Notes: a model not told the origin generated them from the letters alone. A DNA stretch of 64,000 nt from an uncultured Paracoccaceae bacterium (GCA_938028765.1 CALIZF010000008.1:1-64000); one strand, 5' to 3'; positions 44,327 to 55,689 are shown, counted from the first letter of the stretch. Numbers and translations: made by a program.

Positions 44327-44974
44327 TCAGGCGGCGAGGTGCCGCAGGCCCTGCGTGACGTCCGTCCGCACCGCCAGCCGCAGGGCGGGCTCGTCGCCGG
44401 CCCGCAGCGCGGCGAGGATCATGCGGTGGTGCTGCGGCGGCTCGTGCCGGCGCAGCCGGGCATAGAGCACCCGCATGGTCGGGCCGAGTTGCAGCCAGAT
44501 CGTTTCCGTGATCGCGAGCATCGCCGGCGACTGCGCGCGCAGATAGAGCGTGCGGTGAAACTCGAGGTTGGTGCGGATATAGGCGATGGCATCGGCCTTG
44601 ACCACCGCCTCGGCGATGCCGCCGTTGATCGTCGTCAGCCGCTCGATCAGCGCGAAATGGGCGCGCGGCAAGGCGCGCGCGGCCAGTTCCGGCTCGATCA
44701 GCGCGCGCAGGGCCGCCAGTTCCTCGATCCGCTCGGCGCTCAGCTCGGGCGTCGCCACCCGCCCCGAGGCCGACAGCGCAAGCGCCCCTTCGGCGACCAG
44801 CCTGCGCACGGCTTCGCGCGCGGGCGTCATCGACACGCCGAACCGCGCGCCGAGGCCCCGCAGCGTCAGCGCCTCGCCCGGGCTGATCTCGCCGTGCATC
44901 ACCTGCTGGCGCAGGGTCCGGTACAGCCGATCGTGCGCGGCCATCGTCTCGGGCTGGCGGGGGGGCGTGGTCAT
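44327..44974 (-). CDS. GntR family transcriptional regulator with FCD domain
   Basis: N-terminal wHTH (LYRTLRQQVMHGEISPGEALTLRGLGARFGVSMTPAREAVRRLVAEG), C-terminal FCD-like helical domain (EFHRTLYLRAQSPAM). Confidence 0.92.
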   Translation of the reverse strand: MTTPPRQPETMAAHDRLYRTLRQQVMHGEISPGEALTLRGLGARFGVSMTPAREAVRRLVAEGALALSASGRVATPELSAERIEELAALRALIEPELAARALPRAHFALIERLTTINGGIAEAVVKADAIAYIRTNLEFHRTLYLRAQSPAMLAITETIWLQLGPTMRVLYARLRRHEPPQHHRMILAALRAGDEPALRLAVRTDVTQGLRHLAA

Positions 44975-45005
44975 CCGCGGATCAAACTGCGGCGCGGCGG
45001 CTTCG

Positions 45006-45713
45006 TCAACGCCCTGTGCCGGCGTCCGCGCCGAAGCGCCAGCCGTGCAGCGCCGAACCTTCGGCCCGCAGCCAGCGCCGGAGCGTCGCATGGCCGGGGC
45101 ACAGCCGCTCGACCTCGGCCCAGAAGGCGGGCGAGTGGTTCATGTGGACAAGATGCGCCACCTCGTGCGCGGCGACATAGGCCAGCACCGGCGGCGGCGC
45201 CATCGCAAGGCGCCAGTTGAACATCAGCCCGCCGTCCGCCGTGCAGGATCCCCACCGGGACCGGGTATCGCGCAGCGTCAGCCGGGAATAGGACCGGCCG
45301 GCCCGCAGCGCCAGCGCGTCGCAGGCGGCCGTCAGACGGTCGCGCGCCAGCAGCCGCAGGAAGCCAGCCACCCGCGCCCCGGCCTGGGCCGGATCGCCGG
45401 GAACCTCGAGCGTGTCCGGCGTGCGGCGCACCGGTCCGCGCCCGGCCACGGCCTGCACGCGCAGCAGCCGCCCCTCGACCGGAAGCCGCGCGCCCGGCGC
45501 CACCGCTATCGCCCGAGGCACACGCGCCAGCGCATCGCGGATCCAGCCTTCGCGGTCGCGCACGAAGGCCAGCGCCTCGGCCTCGCGCAGGCGGGGCGGC
45601 ACGGTCAGCGTCACCCGACCGTCGAGGCCCGAGACGCGCAGCGACATTCGCCGCGCCCGGGCCGACCGGCGCAGCGTGATCTCGACGGGCGGCGGACCTG
45701 GCAGGACGGGCAT
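45006..45713 (-). CDS. YgjP-like (DUF45/M48) metallopeptidase domain protein
   Basis: SRWGSCTADGGLMFNWRLAMAPPPVLAYVAAHEVAHLVHMNHSPAFWAEVERLCPGH. Confidence 0.92.
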   Translation of the reverse strand: MPVLPGPPPVEITLRRSARARRMSLRVSGLDGRVTLTVPPRLREAEALAFVRDREGWIRDALARVPRAIAVAPGARLPVEGRLLRVQAVAGRGPVRRTPDTLEVPGDPAQAGARVAGFLRLLARDRLTAACDALALRAGRSYSRLTLRDTRSRWGSCTADGGLMFNWRLAMAPPPVLAYVAAHEVAHLVHMNHSPAFWAEVERLCPGHATLRRWLRAEGSALHGWRFGADAGTGR

Positions 45714-45865
45714 CGGAACCGGCGGCAGAGTTTCTCGAGCCGCTATCCTAGCGCCGCCGCGGCATCTGGGCAAACGTCGGCATGGCCGCAGCAAGGCCCT
45801 TGTCAGCGCCGCGACCCTGTGAGAACTGCATCCGACTCGGCCACAGCCTGAATCGCGAGGGAACC

Positions 45866-46192
45866 ATGCCCAAGGAAGAATGGGGCACGAAGCGCATCTG
45901 CCCGACGACCGGCCGCCGCTTCTACGACCTGAACCGCAGCCCTATCGTCAGCCCCTACACCGGCGAGGTGGTTGATATCGAGACGGTGCGCCGCCGCGCC
46001 ACCGGCGCGATCCTGGCGCAGGAGGCCAAGGCATCGCGGCTGCTCGACGACGACCTCGACGCCGAGGATCTGATCGAGGCCGAGGCCGCGGACGACGCGG
46101 AACTCGACGCCGAGCTTCTGGAAGCCGACGAGGACGAGACGGTATCGCTCGACGACCTGACGGACGTTCCGGGCGGCGAGGAAGAGGTCTGA
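45866..46192 (+). CDS. TIGR02300 family protein
   Basis: MPKEEWGTKRICPTTGRRFYDLNRSPIVSPYTGE with acidic C-terminus, followed by tRNA-Ala. Confidence 0.88.
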   Translation: MPKEEWGTKRICPTTGRRFYDLNRSPIVSPYTGEVVDIETVRRRATGAILAQEAKASRLLDDDLDAEDLIEAEAADDAELDAELLEADEDETVSLDDLTDVPGGEEEV

Positions 46193-46275
46193 CCGCCCGC
46201 GCTTTTTCCCCTTGCACGGGCCAAGGGCGTCGCCTAAAGACGCGCGCAAGCCCGGACAACCGGGCCGACCTCGGT

Positions 46276-46351
<76 letters not shown>

Positions 46352-46668
46352 GACTTCCCGCTTAAGGGCGCCTGACCGGACAAACGGACCCATCGGGGGG
46401 CAAGCGCAGCTTCCGCCGCGACGGGGCGGCACGGCGGGGCAGGAACGCTCCGGCACGCGCGCCGAGACCCTCTGCCACCGCACCGCGGCGCTGAGGGGCC
46501 TCCGGCCCGGGTGACCGGAATGAGCTACGTCATACAGGGGCGCGGCGGGATCGGTTCTGCGCGGGTTTCGGGGCGGGGTGCGGCATGCGGTTTCGTCCGT
46601 TCAAGCCGGCGACGCCGCGCCCATGACCGATCAGGGTTCGGGGACGGTCGCGGCGGCCGTCGGTCCGG

Positions 46669-47958
46669 TCAGGCCGATCCGAAGCCGCCCGCCATCCGGT
46701 CGCGCAGCCGCGCCCATGCGGCGCGCAGCTCGAGCACCGGACGGCGCAGCCCGTGCAGCGGCAGCGGCCGCAGCGGCGCGAAGGGCAGCGGCAGCGCGCC
46801 ATCGTCGCCCGTGACCAGCCAGCGCGCCACCGCGCGGCCGGATGCCGTCGCCATAGCCACCCCCCGGCCGTTGTAGCCAAGGCACGCGACGAGGCCGGGG
46901 GCAAGGCGATGCACGCGCGGCAGGTGGTCGACGGTCAGTGCGACCCTTCCCGCCCAGGCGAAATCCCACCTCGCGCCCGAGACTCCGGGATAGAGGCGCA
47001 CCGCGGCCTCCCGCACGAAGCGGTAAAGCGCGTCGGGGTTCGTCGCGCCGAACGATCCGCGCGCGCCCATCACCAGCCGCCCCTCGGGCGACAGCCGGAA
47101 GTAGAGCAGGATGCGCTGCGTGTCCGACACGACATGCCCGCCCGGCAGGACGCCGGCGCGCACGTGATCGGGCAGCGGCGCCGTCGCCACTTGCAGCGAA
47201 TGGACCGGCACGATCGACTGCGCGAGGCCAGGCCACAGCCCGTCGGTATACCCGTTCGTGGCCAGCAGCACCTGCCCCACCGTCACGCTGGCCCGCGCCG
47301 TCTCCACCCGCCAGCCGTCGCCCGTTTGCGTCAGCCGCAGCGCCGCGCTGCCGCCGTGCACCCGCGCGCCCGCCCGCAAGGCCGCAGCGGCAAGGCCGCG
47401 GGCGTAGGCCAGCGGGTTAAGCGCACCGGCCCGGTCGTCCAGCATCGCGCCGGCGTAGCGCCCGGTGCCCAGAAGGGCTGCTGTCTCGTCCCGCCCGGCC
47501 AGCCGCACCGGCGCACCGCGTGCAGCCCATTGGGCCACGACCGCACGCTGCCGGTGAAGGGCGGCGGCATCGACGGCAGCGTTGAGCCAGCCGCAGCGCC
47601 GCAGGCCGCAATCGATCCGGTGCCGCTCGATCAGGTCGTAGACCACGCCGGGCGCGTCGCCGGCGAAGGCGGCGATCCGCGCGCCGCGCTCCGGCCCGAA
47701 CCGGCGGGCGAGGTCGTCGGGCGACCACTTCAGGCCGGCAAGCACCTGCCCGCCGTTCCGGCCCGAAGCCCCGTGACCCGGCCCGCCGGAATCGACGCAG
47801 ACAACCGACCGCCCCGCCTCGGCCAGGTGCAGCGCGGCCGACAGTCCGGTGAAGCCCGCCCCGACGACGCAGACATCCGCCGTCGCCGGGGTGTCGAGCG
47901 GCGGCGTCTCGGGCGCAGGCGGCGCCGTCGTCGCCCAGAGCGATGCCGCTTCGCTCAT
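46669..47958 (-). CDS. FAD-dependent oxidoreductase (DAO/PuuB-like)
   Basis: ADVCVVGAGFTGLSAALHLAEAGRSVVCVD, GASGRNGGQVLAGLKWSPDDL. Confidence 0.9.
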   Translation of the reverse strand: MSEAASLWATTAPPAPETPPLDTPATADVCVVGAGFTGLSAALHLAEAGRSVVCVDSGGPGHGASGRNGGQVLAGLKWSPDDLARRFGPERGARIAAFAGDAPGVVYDLIERHRIDCGLRRCGWLNAAVDAAALHRQRAVVAQWAARGAPVRLAGRDETAALLGTGRYAGAMLDDRAGALNPLAYARGLAAAALRAGARVHGGSAALRLTQTGDGWRVETARASVTVGQVLLATNGYTDGLWPGLAQSIVPVHSLQVATAPLPDHVRAGVLPGGHVVSDTQRILLYFRLSPEGRLVMGARGSFGATNPDALYRFVREAAVRLYPGVSGARWDFAWAGRVALTVDHLPRVHRLAPGLVACLGYNGRGVAMATASGRAVARWLVTGDDGALPLPFAPLRPLPLHGLRRPVLELRAAWARLRDRMAGGFGSA

Positions 47959-48785
47959 GCGCCCCCCGTCAGCCGCGCCTCGCGCCAGGCGATCGCGGCC
48001 TTCAGTCCCTCGATCGCGCGCAGCCGGTTGAACTCGGCCCGCTCCGGCCCGCCGGTCGCCTCGATCAGGATGTCGATTTCCAGCGCCTGATCAAGCGCCG
48101 CCCGCAAGCCCATGACCTCGCAGGTGCGGTTGATGGCCAGTTTGGTCAGCCGCACCGAAGCCTCGGCCCCCGCGCGGATGTCCTGCGCGCGTGCCCGCGC
48201 CGCGTCCATCAGCCGGTCCGCCGGCACCACGGCGTTGACGAGACCCAGCCGGAGGGCGCGGTCGGCGTCGATCCTGTCCTGCCCGCACAGCAGGATTTCC
48301 CGCGCCGGCCGCGCACCGACCACCCAGGGCAGCAGCAGCGCCACGATGCCGGAACCGAAGCGCACTTCGGGCGCGCCCATTCGCACGTCCTCGGCCGCGA
48401 TGGCCAGGTCGCAGGCCAGCGCGATCTCGAAGCCGCCGCCGATGCAGGGGCCGTGGACGGCGGCGATCGTGGGCATCGGACAGTCCCAGAACCGCATGAT
48501 GATTGCAAGGTCCTCGGTCAGCACCCGCCGCCACCCGTCGGCATCGCGCGGCCCGCACGACGCCGATGCCTTGAGGTCGAAACCCGCGCTGAACGCGCGC
48601 CCTGCCCCCGCCACGATCACCGACCGCACCTGCGGATCGGCCTCGGCCCGGTCGAGGGCGGCATTGAGATCGACGATCATCGCCGGGTCGATCGCATTCA
48701 GGACGTGCGGCCGGTCCAGCAGGATTTCGGCGGCACCGTCGCGCACCGCGTAGCGCAGGGTCGTGAAGTCTGCCGCGTCGCTCAT
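47955..48785 (-). CDS. Enoyl-CoA hydratase/isomerase family protein
   Basis: EILLDRPHVLNAIDPAMIVDL, VAGAGRAFSAGFDLKA, AAVHGPCIGGGFEIALACDLAIAAEDVRMGAPEVRFG. Confidence 0.92.
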   Translation of the reverse strand: MSDAADFTTLRYAVRDGAAEILLDRPHVLNAIDPAMIVDLNAALDRAEADPQVRSVIVAGAGRAFSAGFDLKASASCGPRDADGWRRVLTEDLAIIMRFWDCPMPTIAAVHGPCIGGGFEIALACDLAIAAEDVRMGAPEVRFGSGIVALLLPWVVGARPAREILLCGQDRIDADRALRLGLVNAVVPADRLMDAARARAQDIRAGAEASVRLTKLAINRTCEVMGLRAALDQALEIDILIEATGGPERAEFNRLRAIEGLKAAIAWREARLTGGA

Positions 48786-48861
48786 TGCCCTACCCCTGTC
48801 GCATGACCGGAGCGCGGCCCGGCTCCCGCGGAACCCGCCGCGCCCCGCCCGGCCGGGCACC

Positions 48862-49929
48862 TCAGCCCAGCATGAACTTCTGCCATTCGTCTTCCCACTT
48901 GCTCCAGTATCTCGCCACCTCGGCGTCGTTGTAGAGGACGGCGTTGGCGATGTTGTCGGGGTGGGTAACGATGAAGCGCGCCTGTTCCGGCGTCGCTTTG
49001 GCGGCCGCGGCGGTCGAGACCGGGCCGTAGGTGCCGATCGGCAGCAGCCGTTCCTGCACCTCGTCCTGGATGACGTAGTTGATCACCTCCATCGCCAGAT
49101 GGCGGTAGGGCGTGCCGCGCGGGACGACATAGGCGTTGCCCCAGGCGATGGCGTCGTTGAACGTCATTGACACCGGTGCCCCTTCCTGCATCGCGGCGAG
49201 AATGCGCCCGTTCCAGGCCAGCGCCATCGCCACCTCGCCGGTGGACAGAAACTGCGGCGGCTGCGCGCCCGCAGTCCACCAGACGGCGATGTGCTTGCGG
49301 ATCTCGTCCATCTTGGCCAGCGCCAACTTCACCTTGTCGTCGGTCGCGGGATAAATCTCGCCCCGCGGCACACCCGCCGCCCGCAGCGCCGCCTCGTAGT
49401 TGTAGTAGAGCCGCGCATAGAGCGACCGCGGGCCCGGGAAGTCCTGCACGTTCCAGAAATCGGCCCAGCTGTCGGGCTGCGGCCCCCCTGCCGGAAAGGC
49501 CTCGGTCGAGAAGGCGACGACGGAGGCGCCGGTCGAGGTGTAGACGCCGTGCTCGACACGCCAGGCGGGATCGAGATGTTCGGCCTTCACGATCGAATAG
49601 TCGATCGGCTCCAAGAGGTTGTCGGGCACCGCCTGATAGATGAACTGGCCCCCGGCGTTCACGAGATCCCATTCGACCGCGTTCGCCTCGACCATCGCCT
49701 TGATCTTGGCATAGCTGGTGGGTGAATCGTTGACGATCTCGATCCCCTTCAGGAGCGCGAAGGGATCCATGAAGGCGGCCTTTTCGGTCGCGGACAGGGC
49801 GCCGCCCCAAGAGGTGAAGACGAACGGCCGGCTTTGCGCCCGCGCGGGCCGGACCAGCCCGCCCGGTACAACCCCGAGAACCCCGAGCGCCGCGGCGGAT
49901 TTGAGCAGTCTGCGTCGGTTGTGCATCAT
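48862..49929 (-). CDS. ABC transporter solute-binding protein (polyamine type) with Tat-like signal
   Basis: MMHNRRRLLKSAAALGVLGVVPGGLVRPARAQSRPFVFTSWGGALSATEKAAFMDPF. Confidence 0.92.
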   Translation of the reverse strand: MMHNRRRLLKSAAALGVLGVVPGGLVRPARAQSRPFVFTSWGGALSATEKAAFMDPFALLKGIEIVNDSPTSYAKIKAMVEANAVEWDLVNAGGQFIYQAVPDNLLEPIDYSIVKAEHLDPAWRVEHGVYTSTGASVVAFSTEAFPAGGPQPDSWADFWNVQDFPGPRSLYARLYYNYEAALRAAGVPRGEIYPATDDKVKLALAKMDEIRKHIAVWWTAGAQPPQFLSTGEVAMALAWNGRILAAMQEGAPVSMTFNDAIAWGNAYVVPRGTPYRHLAMEVINYVIQDEVQERLLPIGTYGPVSTAAAAKATPEQARFIVTHPDNIANAVLYNDAEVARYWSKWEDEWQKFMLG

Positions 49930-51029
49930 CCTTCCTCCTTCCTGTCGGTTGCGCCCCCTGCGACCTCGGACGGCAGCAGCCGGGCCTTGGCCGGATCCCA
50001 CGCGATCCGGGTTGTCTGCCCCGCCGCCAGCGGCGGGGTGTTCATGGCGCGCGACCAGACATCCTGCCCCGACGGAAGGCGCAGCCGGGTCGCCGTGAGT
50101 TCGCCGAGATAGACGACTTCTATGACCACCGCCTGCGGCCCCTCGACTGCGCCGGTCGCCAGCGCCTCGGGCCGCACGAGAAGGAGGGCAGGCCCCGGCG
50201 GCGGCTGACCGGGGCATGCGGGCAGGACGAACCGCCCCGGCAGTCCGTCGAGGTCTACGGTCGCGTGCGCGGCGTCGGCTGCACGGATCTGCACCGGGAT
50301 AAGGTTCGATTCACCGAGGAAGGCCGCGACCCAGGCGCTGTCGGGCGCCTCGTAGAGGTCTACCGGCGTGCCGATCTGCGCGATCCGCCCGTCGCGCATG
50401 ATCGCCACGCGGTCCGACATCACCAGCGCCTCTTCCCGGTCGTGGGTGACATAGATCGTGGTGCGCGGCGCCTCGGCGTGCAGGCGGCGGATCTCCAGCT
50501 GGACATGCTTGCGCAACTGCCGATCCAGCGCGCCGAGCGGCTCGTCCATCAGCAGAAGGTCGGGCTCGATCACCATCGCGCGGGCCAGCGCCACCCGCTG
50601 CTGCTGGCCGCCCGACAACTGGTGAACCGCGCGGGCCGCGAACCCGTCGAGCCGCAGCATCGCCAGCGCCGCCTCGACCCGCCGGACCAGGTTGGCGCGC
50701 GGCACCTGCCGCGCGCGCAGGCCGTAGGCGACGTTCTCGAACACGTTCAGATGCGGGAACAGGGCATAGGACTGAAACACCATGCCGATGTTGCGTGCCC
50801 GCGGCGGCACGGCGGTCACGTCGCGCGCACCGATCCGCACCCGCCCCGCGTCTGGGTCGAGGAACCCCGCGGCGATGTTCAGAAGCGTCGTCTTGCCGGA
50901 CCCCGAGGGGCCGAGCAGCGTCAGGAACTCGCCCGGCCGGATGTCGAGCGTGACGGGGCGCAGCGCACGGACGGCGCCGAACCGTTTTTTGATCCCTTCG
51001 AAGGCGACGGGAACCCCTGCGACCGTCAC
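49926..51029 (-). CDS. ABC transporter ATP-binding protein (PotA-like)
   Basis: LLGPSGSGKTTLLNIAAG, LSGGQQQRVALARAMVIEPDLLLMDEPLGALD; GTG start overlapping the upstream gene stop. Confidence 0.92.
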   Translation of the reverse strand: MTVAGVPVAFEGIKKRFGAVRALRPVTLDIRPGEFLTLLGPSGSGKTTLLNIAAGFLDPDAGRVRIGARDVTAVPPRARNIGMVFQSYALFPHLNVFENVAYGLRARQVPRANLVRRVEAALAMLRLDGFAARAVHQLSGGQQQRVALARAMVIEPDLLLMDEPLGALDRQLRKHVQLEIRRLHAEAPRTTIYVTHDREEALVMSDRVAIMRDGRIAQIGTPVDLYEAPDSAWVAAFLGESNLIPVQIRAADAAHATVDLDGLPGRFVLPACPGQPPPGPALLLVRPEALATGAVEGPQAVVIEVVYLGELTATRLRLPSGQDVWSRAMNTPPLAAGQTTRIAWDPAKARLLPSEVAGGATDRKEEG

Positions 51030-51839
51030 GGGCGCCCCTCCCCGGTGCGGGCGGGGGCAGCGTGGCGCAGCCACTGCACGGCGACGAAAAGCACGATGGT
51101 CAGGACGAGGATCAGGGTCGATCCCACGGCGGCCACCGGCGTGAACTCGACGCGGATCTGTTCCCACAGCTTCACCGGCAGCGTCTTGGTCCCGATCCCG
51201 GCGATGAAGATCGCGATAACCACCTCGTCGAACGAGGTGACGAAGGCGAAGGCGCCGCCCCCGGCAAGGCCCGGGAGGATCGCGGGCAGCGTCACCGTGC
51301 GAAACACCCGGCCCGGCCCTGCGCCAAGCCCCTCGGCCGCGCGCACGAGGTTGGGGTCAAGCCGCTGGAGCGATACGCCGACATTGATCACGACGAACGG
51401 CAGGCAGAGGATCGCGTGGCCGAGCGCAAGGCCCAGCATCGTGCCGTAAAGCCCAAGGCTGCGGGTGACGTAATAGAGCGCAACCGAGATCATAATGACC
51501 GGCACGATGATCGGCGACAGGACCAGCCCGACCGCGACGGTGCGCGCCCCGGCGCGGCAGCCGTTCGATCCCGATGGCGGCCAGCGTGCCGGTCGTCACG
51601 GCGAAGGCGGTCGCACTGGCGGCCACCTTGGCGCTGTTCGTCAGCGCGGTCATCCAGCCGGGATCGGCCCAGAACCGCGCATACCAGCGCCACGAGAGGG
51701 CATCGGGCGGAATGCGGATGAACGAGGCGTCATTGACCGATGCCGGCACCACCGCGAACACCGGCAGCAGAAGGAACGCAAGCACCACCGCCCCGGCGGC
51801 CTGCCCCGCCGCAGCGCCGGCCGACCGCCGCGCCGTCAT
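51026..51839 (-). pseudogene. ABC transporter permease (PotC-like) split by one frameshift
   Basis: N-terminal part in ORF 51357..51839 (to GTLAAIGIERLPRRG) continues in another frame as ARTVAVGLVLSPIIVPVIMISVALYYVTRSLG... in ORF 51026..51505; combined length is 3n+1. Confidence 0.85.
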
Positions 51840-52687
51840 CGCGCCACCACCGTGCCGATGGCGACGACGCGCGACGCGACCAGCAGCACAAGCAGCACGA
51901 TCCCGAGCAGGATGAACGACGCTGCCGCAGCAAGCGGCCAGACCAGCCGATCATTCACGAACCGGTCGATCAGCATGGCCGCCGTCTGGTTGTGCGGGCC
52001 GCCAAGCAGCGCCGGGGTGATGAAGAAGCCAAGCGCGAGCAGGAACACGAAGGCCGCCCCCGCCAGCACGCCCGGCATGGTCAGCGGCAGGAACACCCGC
52101 AGGAAGGTCGTCCGGCCCGAGGCGCCCAACCCTTCGGAGGCCTGCAGAAGCCGCGGATCGACCTTCAGCATCGCGGCGTAGACTGGCAGGATCGCATAGG
52201 GAAGAAGGACATGCACCATCCCGAGGTGCACCCCGATGTCGTTGAACAGCAGCCGCAGCGGCCGGTCGATCAGCCCCGCCTCAATCAGCAGGGTGTTGAC
52301 CGGTCCCCGCCGCTCCAAGAGCAGCATCCAGCTGAACGTGCGGACCAGAACGCTGATCCAGAACGGGACCAACACGCAGTAGAGCGCGAGGCTGAACCAG
52401 ACCCCCCGCACGCGCGTCAGCAGCCAGGCAGCCGGATAGGCCAGTAGCACGCAGATCACCGTCACCACGAGGGCCAGCCGCAGTGTGTTGACAAAGACCG
52501 CGCGGAACACCTCGGAACCGAGGATTTCGGCATAGGCGGCATGCCAGCCGCCGGGCGCCTGGAAACTGAGCCACAGAAGCTGCGCCAGCGGCCACAGGAA
52601 CCAGAGGCCAAGGAACGCCCCGGCCGGCAGCAGCAGGGCCGCAGTCACCGCCGCCCGCCGTCCGCGCTGGTCCCGCGCCACCGCCAT
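51836..52687 (-). CDS. ABC transporter permease (PotB-like)
   Basis: MAVARDQRGRRAAVTAALLLPAGAFLGLWFLWPLAQLLWLSF..., EGLGASGRTTFLRVFLPLTMPGVLAG. Confidence 0.92.
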   Translation of the reverse strand: MAVARDQRGRRAAVTAALLLPAGAFLGLWFLWPLAQLLWLSFQAPGGWHAAYAEILGSEVFRAVFVNTLRLALVVTVICVLLAYPAAWLLTRVRGVWFSLALYCVLVPFWISVLVRTFSWMLLLERRGPVNTLLIEAGLIDRPLRLLFNDIGVHLGMVHVLLPYAILPVYAAMLKVDPRLLQASEGLGASGRTTFLRVFLPLTMPGVLAGAAFVFLLALGFFITPALLGGPHNQTAAMLIDRFVNDRLVWPLAAAASFILLGIVLLVLLVASRVVAIGTVVAR

Positions 52688-52689
52688 CG

Positions 52690-53435
52690 TCAGCACCAGC
52701 CCGTATAGACGGACAGGCCCCGCCGTGCGATCTGGCCACCGATCACCGCGCGCTGGATCTCGGACGTGCCTTCCCAGATCCGGTCCACGCGGACGTCGCG
52801 GTAAAGCCGTTCGACCGGGTTCTCGCGCATGTAGCCGCGCCCGCCGAGGATCTGCAGCGACCGGTCGATCACCCGTCCCGCCACCTCGGAACAGAAAAGC
52901 TTCAGCGCGCTGGCATGGGCGTGCAGACGCTTGTCGTCGGCGCCCCGGTCGATCTCCCAGGCGACGCGGTAAAGCATCGACTTGGCCGCGAAGATCTCCA
53001 CCGCGCTGTCGGCAAGCTGGAACTCGACCCCTTGGAAGGCCCGGATAGGACGTTCGAACTGGTGACGCGCGTTGGCCCAGTCGTTCGCCAATTCGGCCGC
53101 GCGGATCGCGGCGCCGAGCGCGTGGCTTGCGATCTGAAGCCGCGCCTCGACGAACCACGATTTCGTCAGTTTCAGCCCCGCGCCGATCCCGCCCAGCACC
53201 CGGTCGCCGGGCACCGGCACGCCCTCCAGCCGCAATTCCGCATGGTCGAAGGCGAAATTGTGCATGAAGGCGGGCGAGCGGAGGTGGACCAGGTTTTCGG
53301 CGGGCTTGTCCACGAGGAAAAGGGTCGGCTTGTCCCGGTCGCCGTCCACATGCGCGTGGACGATCACGAAATCCGAGGCGTTCCACGAGGTGACGAACCA
53401 TTTCTCGCCGGTCAGCCGCCAGCGCGGCCGCCGCC
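52690..53435 (-). pseudogene. Acyl-CoA dehydrogenase, C-terminal fragment only
   Basis: Homology starts abruptly at RWRLTGEKWFVTSWNASDF and runs to ...LQILGGRGYMRENPVERLYRDVRVDRIWEGTSEIQRAVIGGQIARRGL; N-terminal domain missing. Confidence 0.85.
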
Positions 53436-53939
53436 GTGACGCCCGCCATCAGCCACATCGCCCCCCGCCAGCCGAGCGCCTCGGCCAGCAGCGACAGGGG
53501 CAGCGCCGCGGCAAGGTTGCCGAGCGTGCCGGTGCCGATCACCAGGCCCGTCAGCGCCCCGAAGTCGGCAGGCGGCCACAGCCGGGCGAAAAGGTAGGTG
53601 GGCGCCATCAGCATCGCCGAACACCCGACCCCGATCAGCGCCATCGCCACCTCGACCGCACCCGGCCCATCGGCCAGCGCGAACAGCGCCGCCCCGCCGG
53701 CGCCGGGGCCGGCCAGCAGCACCCCCGCGGTCCGGCGCGGCCCGATCCGGTCCAGCGCCCAGCTGACCGGCAGCTGCATCGTCGCGAAGGCGACGAACCA
53801 CCAGGCGGACGCGCGCGCCAGCGCGGCCGGGTCCACCCCCGGATCGACCGCCAGCGCCGGGGCCAGCACGGCCAGGAAGGCGCGGTAGAACTGGCTGAGG
53901 ACATAGCCTGCAACAAGGCTTGCGATCGCGGCGCCCATG
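53425..53939 (-). pseudogene. MFS transporter, N-terminal fragment only
   Basis: MGAAIASLVAGYVLSQFYRAFLAVLAPALAVDPGVDPAALARASAWWFVAFATMQLPVSWALDRIGPRR...; reading lost after GWRGAMWLMAGVTAAAALA at the junction with the acyl-CoA dehydrogenase fragment. Confidence 0.8.
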
Positions 53940-54270
53940 CCCCTTCTCCGACGACTGCCGGCAGCTTCGGCCGACGGCGCGCAGGGCGCAAGGCCGCACG
54001 AACCGGCGCACCGCCGCAACCGCGCCGCCGGTTTGGCACGCCGCGGCGGAAAGAGGGGAATAGCCCGCGCGACACGCCCGGCGGGGGCACATCGACACGC
54101 ACGGCGCGGCAACGCACGCAGGGGCAGATCACGGACGGGCGGCGAACGGAGGGGCACGATCGGCCGGGTCGGCATCCTTGCGCGCAACGACAGCCTCGTG
54201 ACGGGCGGGGCTTGCTGCGCTTTTCGCCGCGCCCGGCCCCGGCGGCGGTCGTCCGACCGCGGCCCGGGGC

Positions 54271-55428
<1,158 letters not shown>

Positions 55429-55689
55429 TCAGACGGGTGCCCGCGGCCAGATGCTGTGCCTCCGTCGACAGCACCCCCCCCCACCACCCGTCTGACGGGC
55501 GACACCACCGGGGCGGGGGCGGCGATGCCCTGCTGACCGCCGCAGCGCGGCGCACAGGCATCTGCGTCTGGGGCGCGACGGGCTTGGGCGGCGGCGGCAG
55601 GGGCACACCGGACGCCGGGCCGGTCAGCAACGCGCTGACCGGCAGGGCGGCGGCGGATGCCGTCGCCCGGCGCGGCGCGCAGAAGATCG

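Noticed and set aside
46352-46668. Integrated element at the tRNA-Ala 3' end
   Set aside because: No integrase and no repeat of the tRNA 3' end recognised within the window.
51836-54187. 783-aa ORF as a giant permease
   Set aside because: N-terminal 500 residues are out-of-frame translations of the MFS and acyl-CoA dehydrogenase fragments; the permease starts at 52687.
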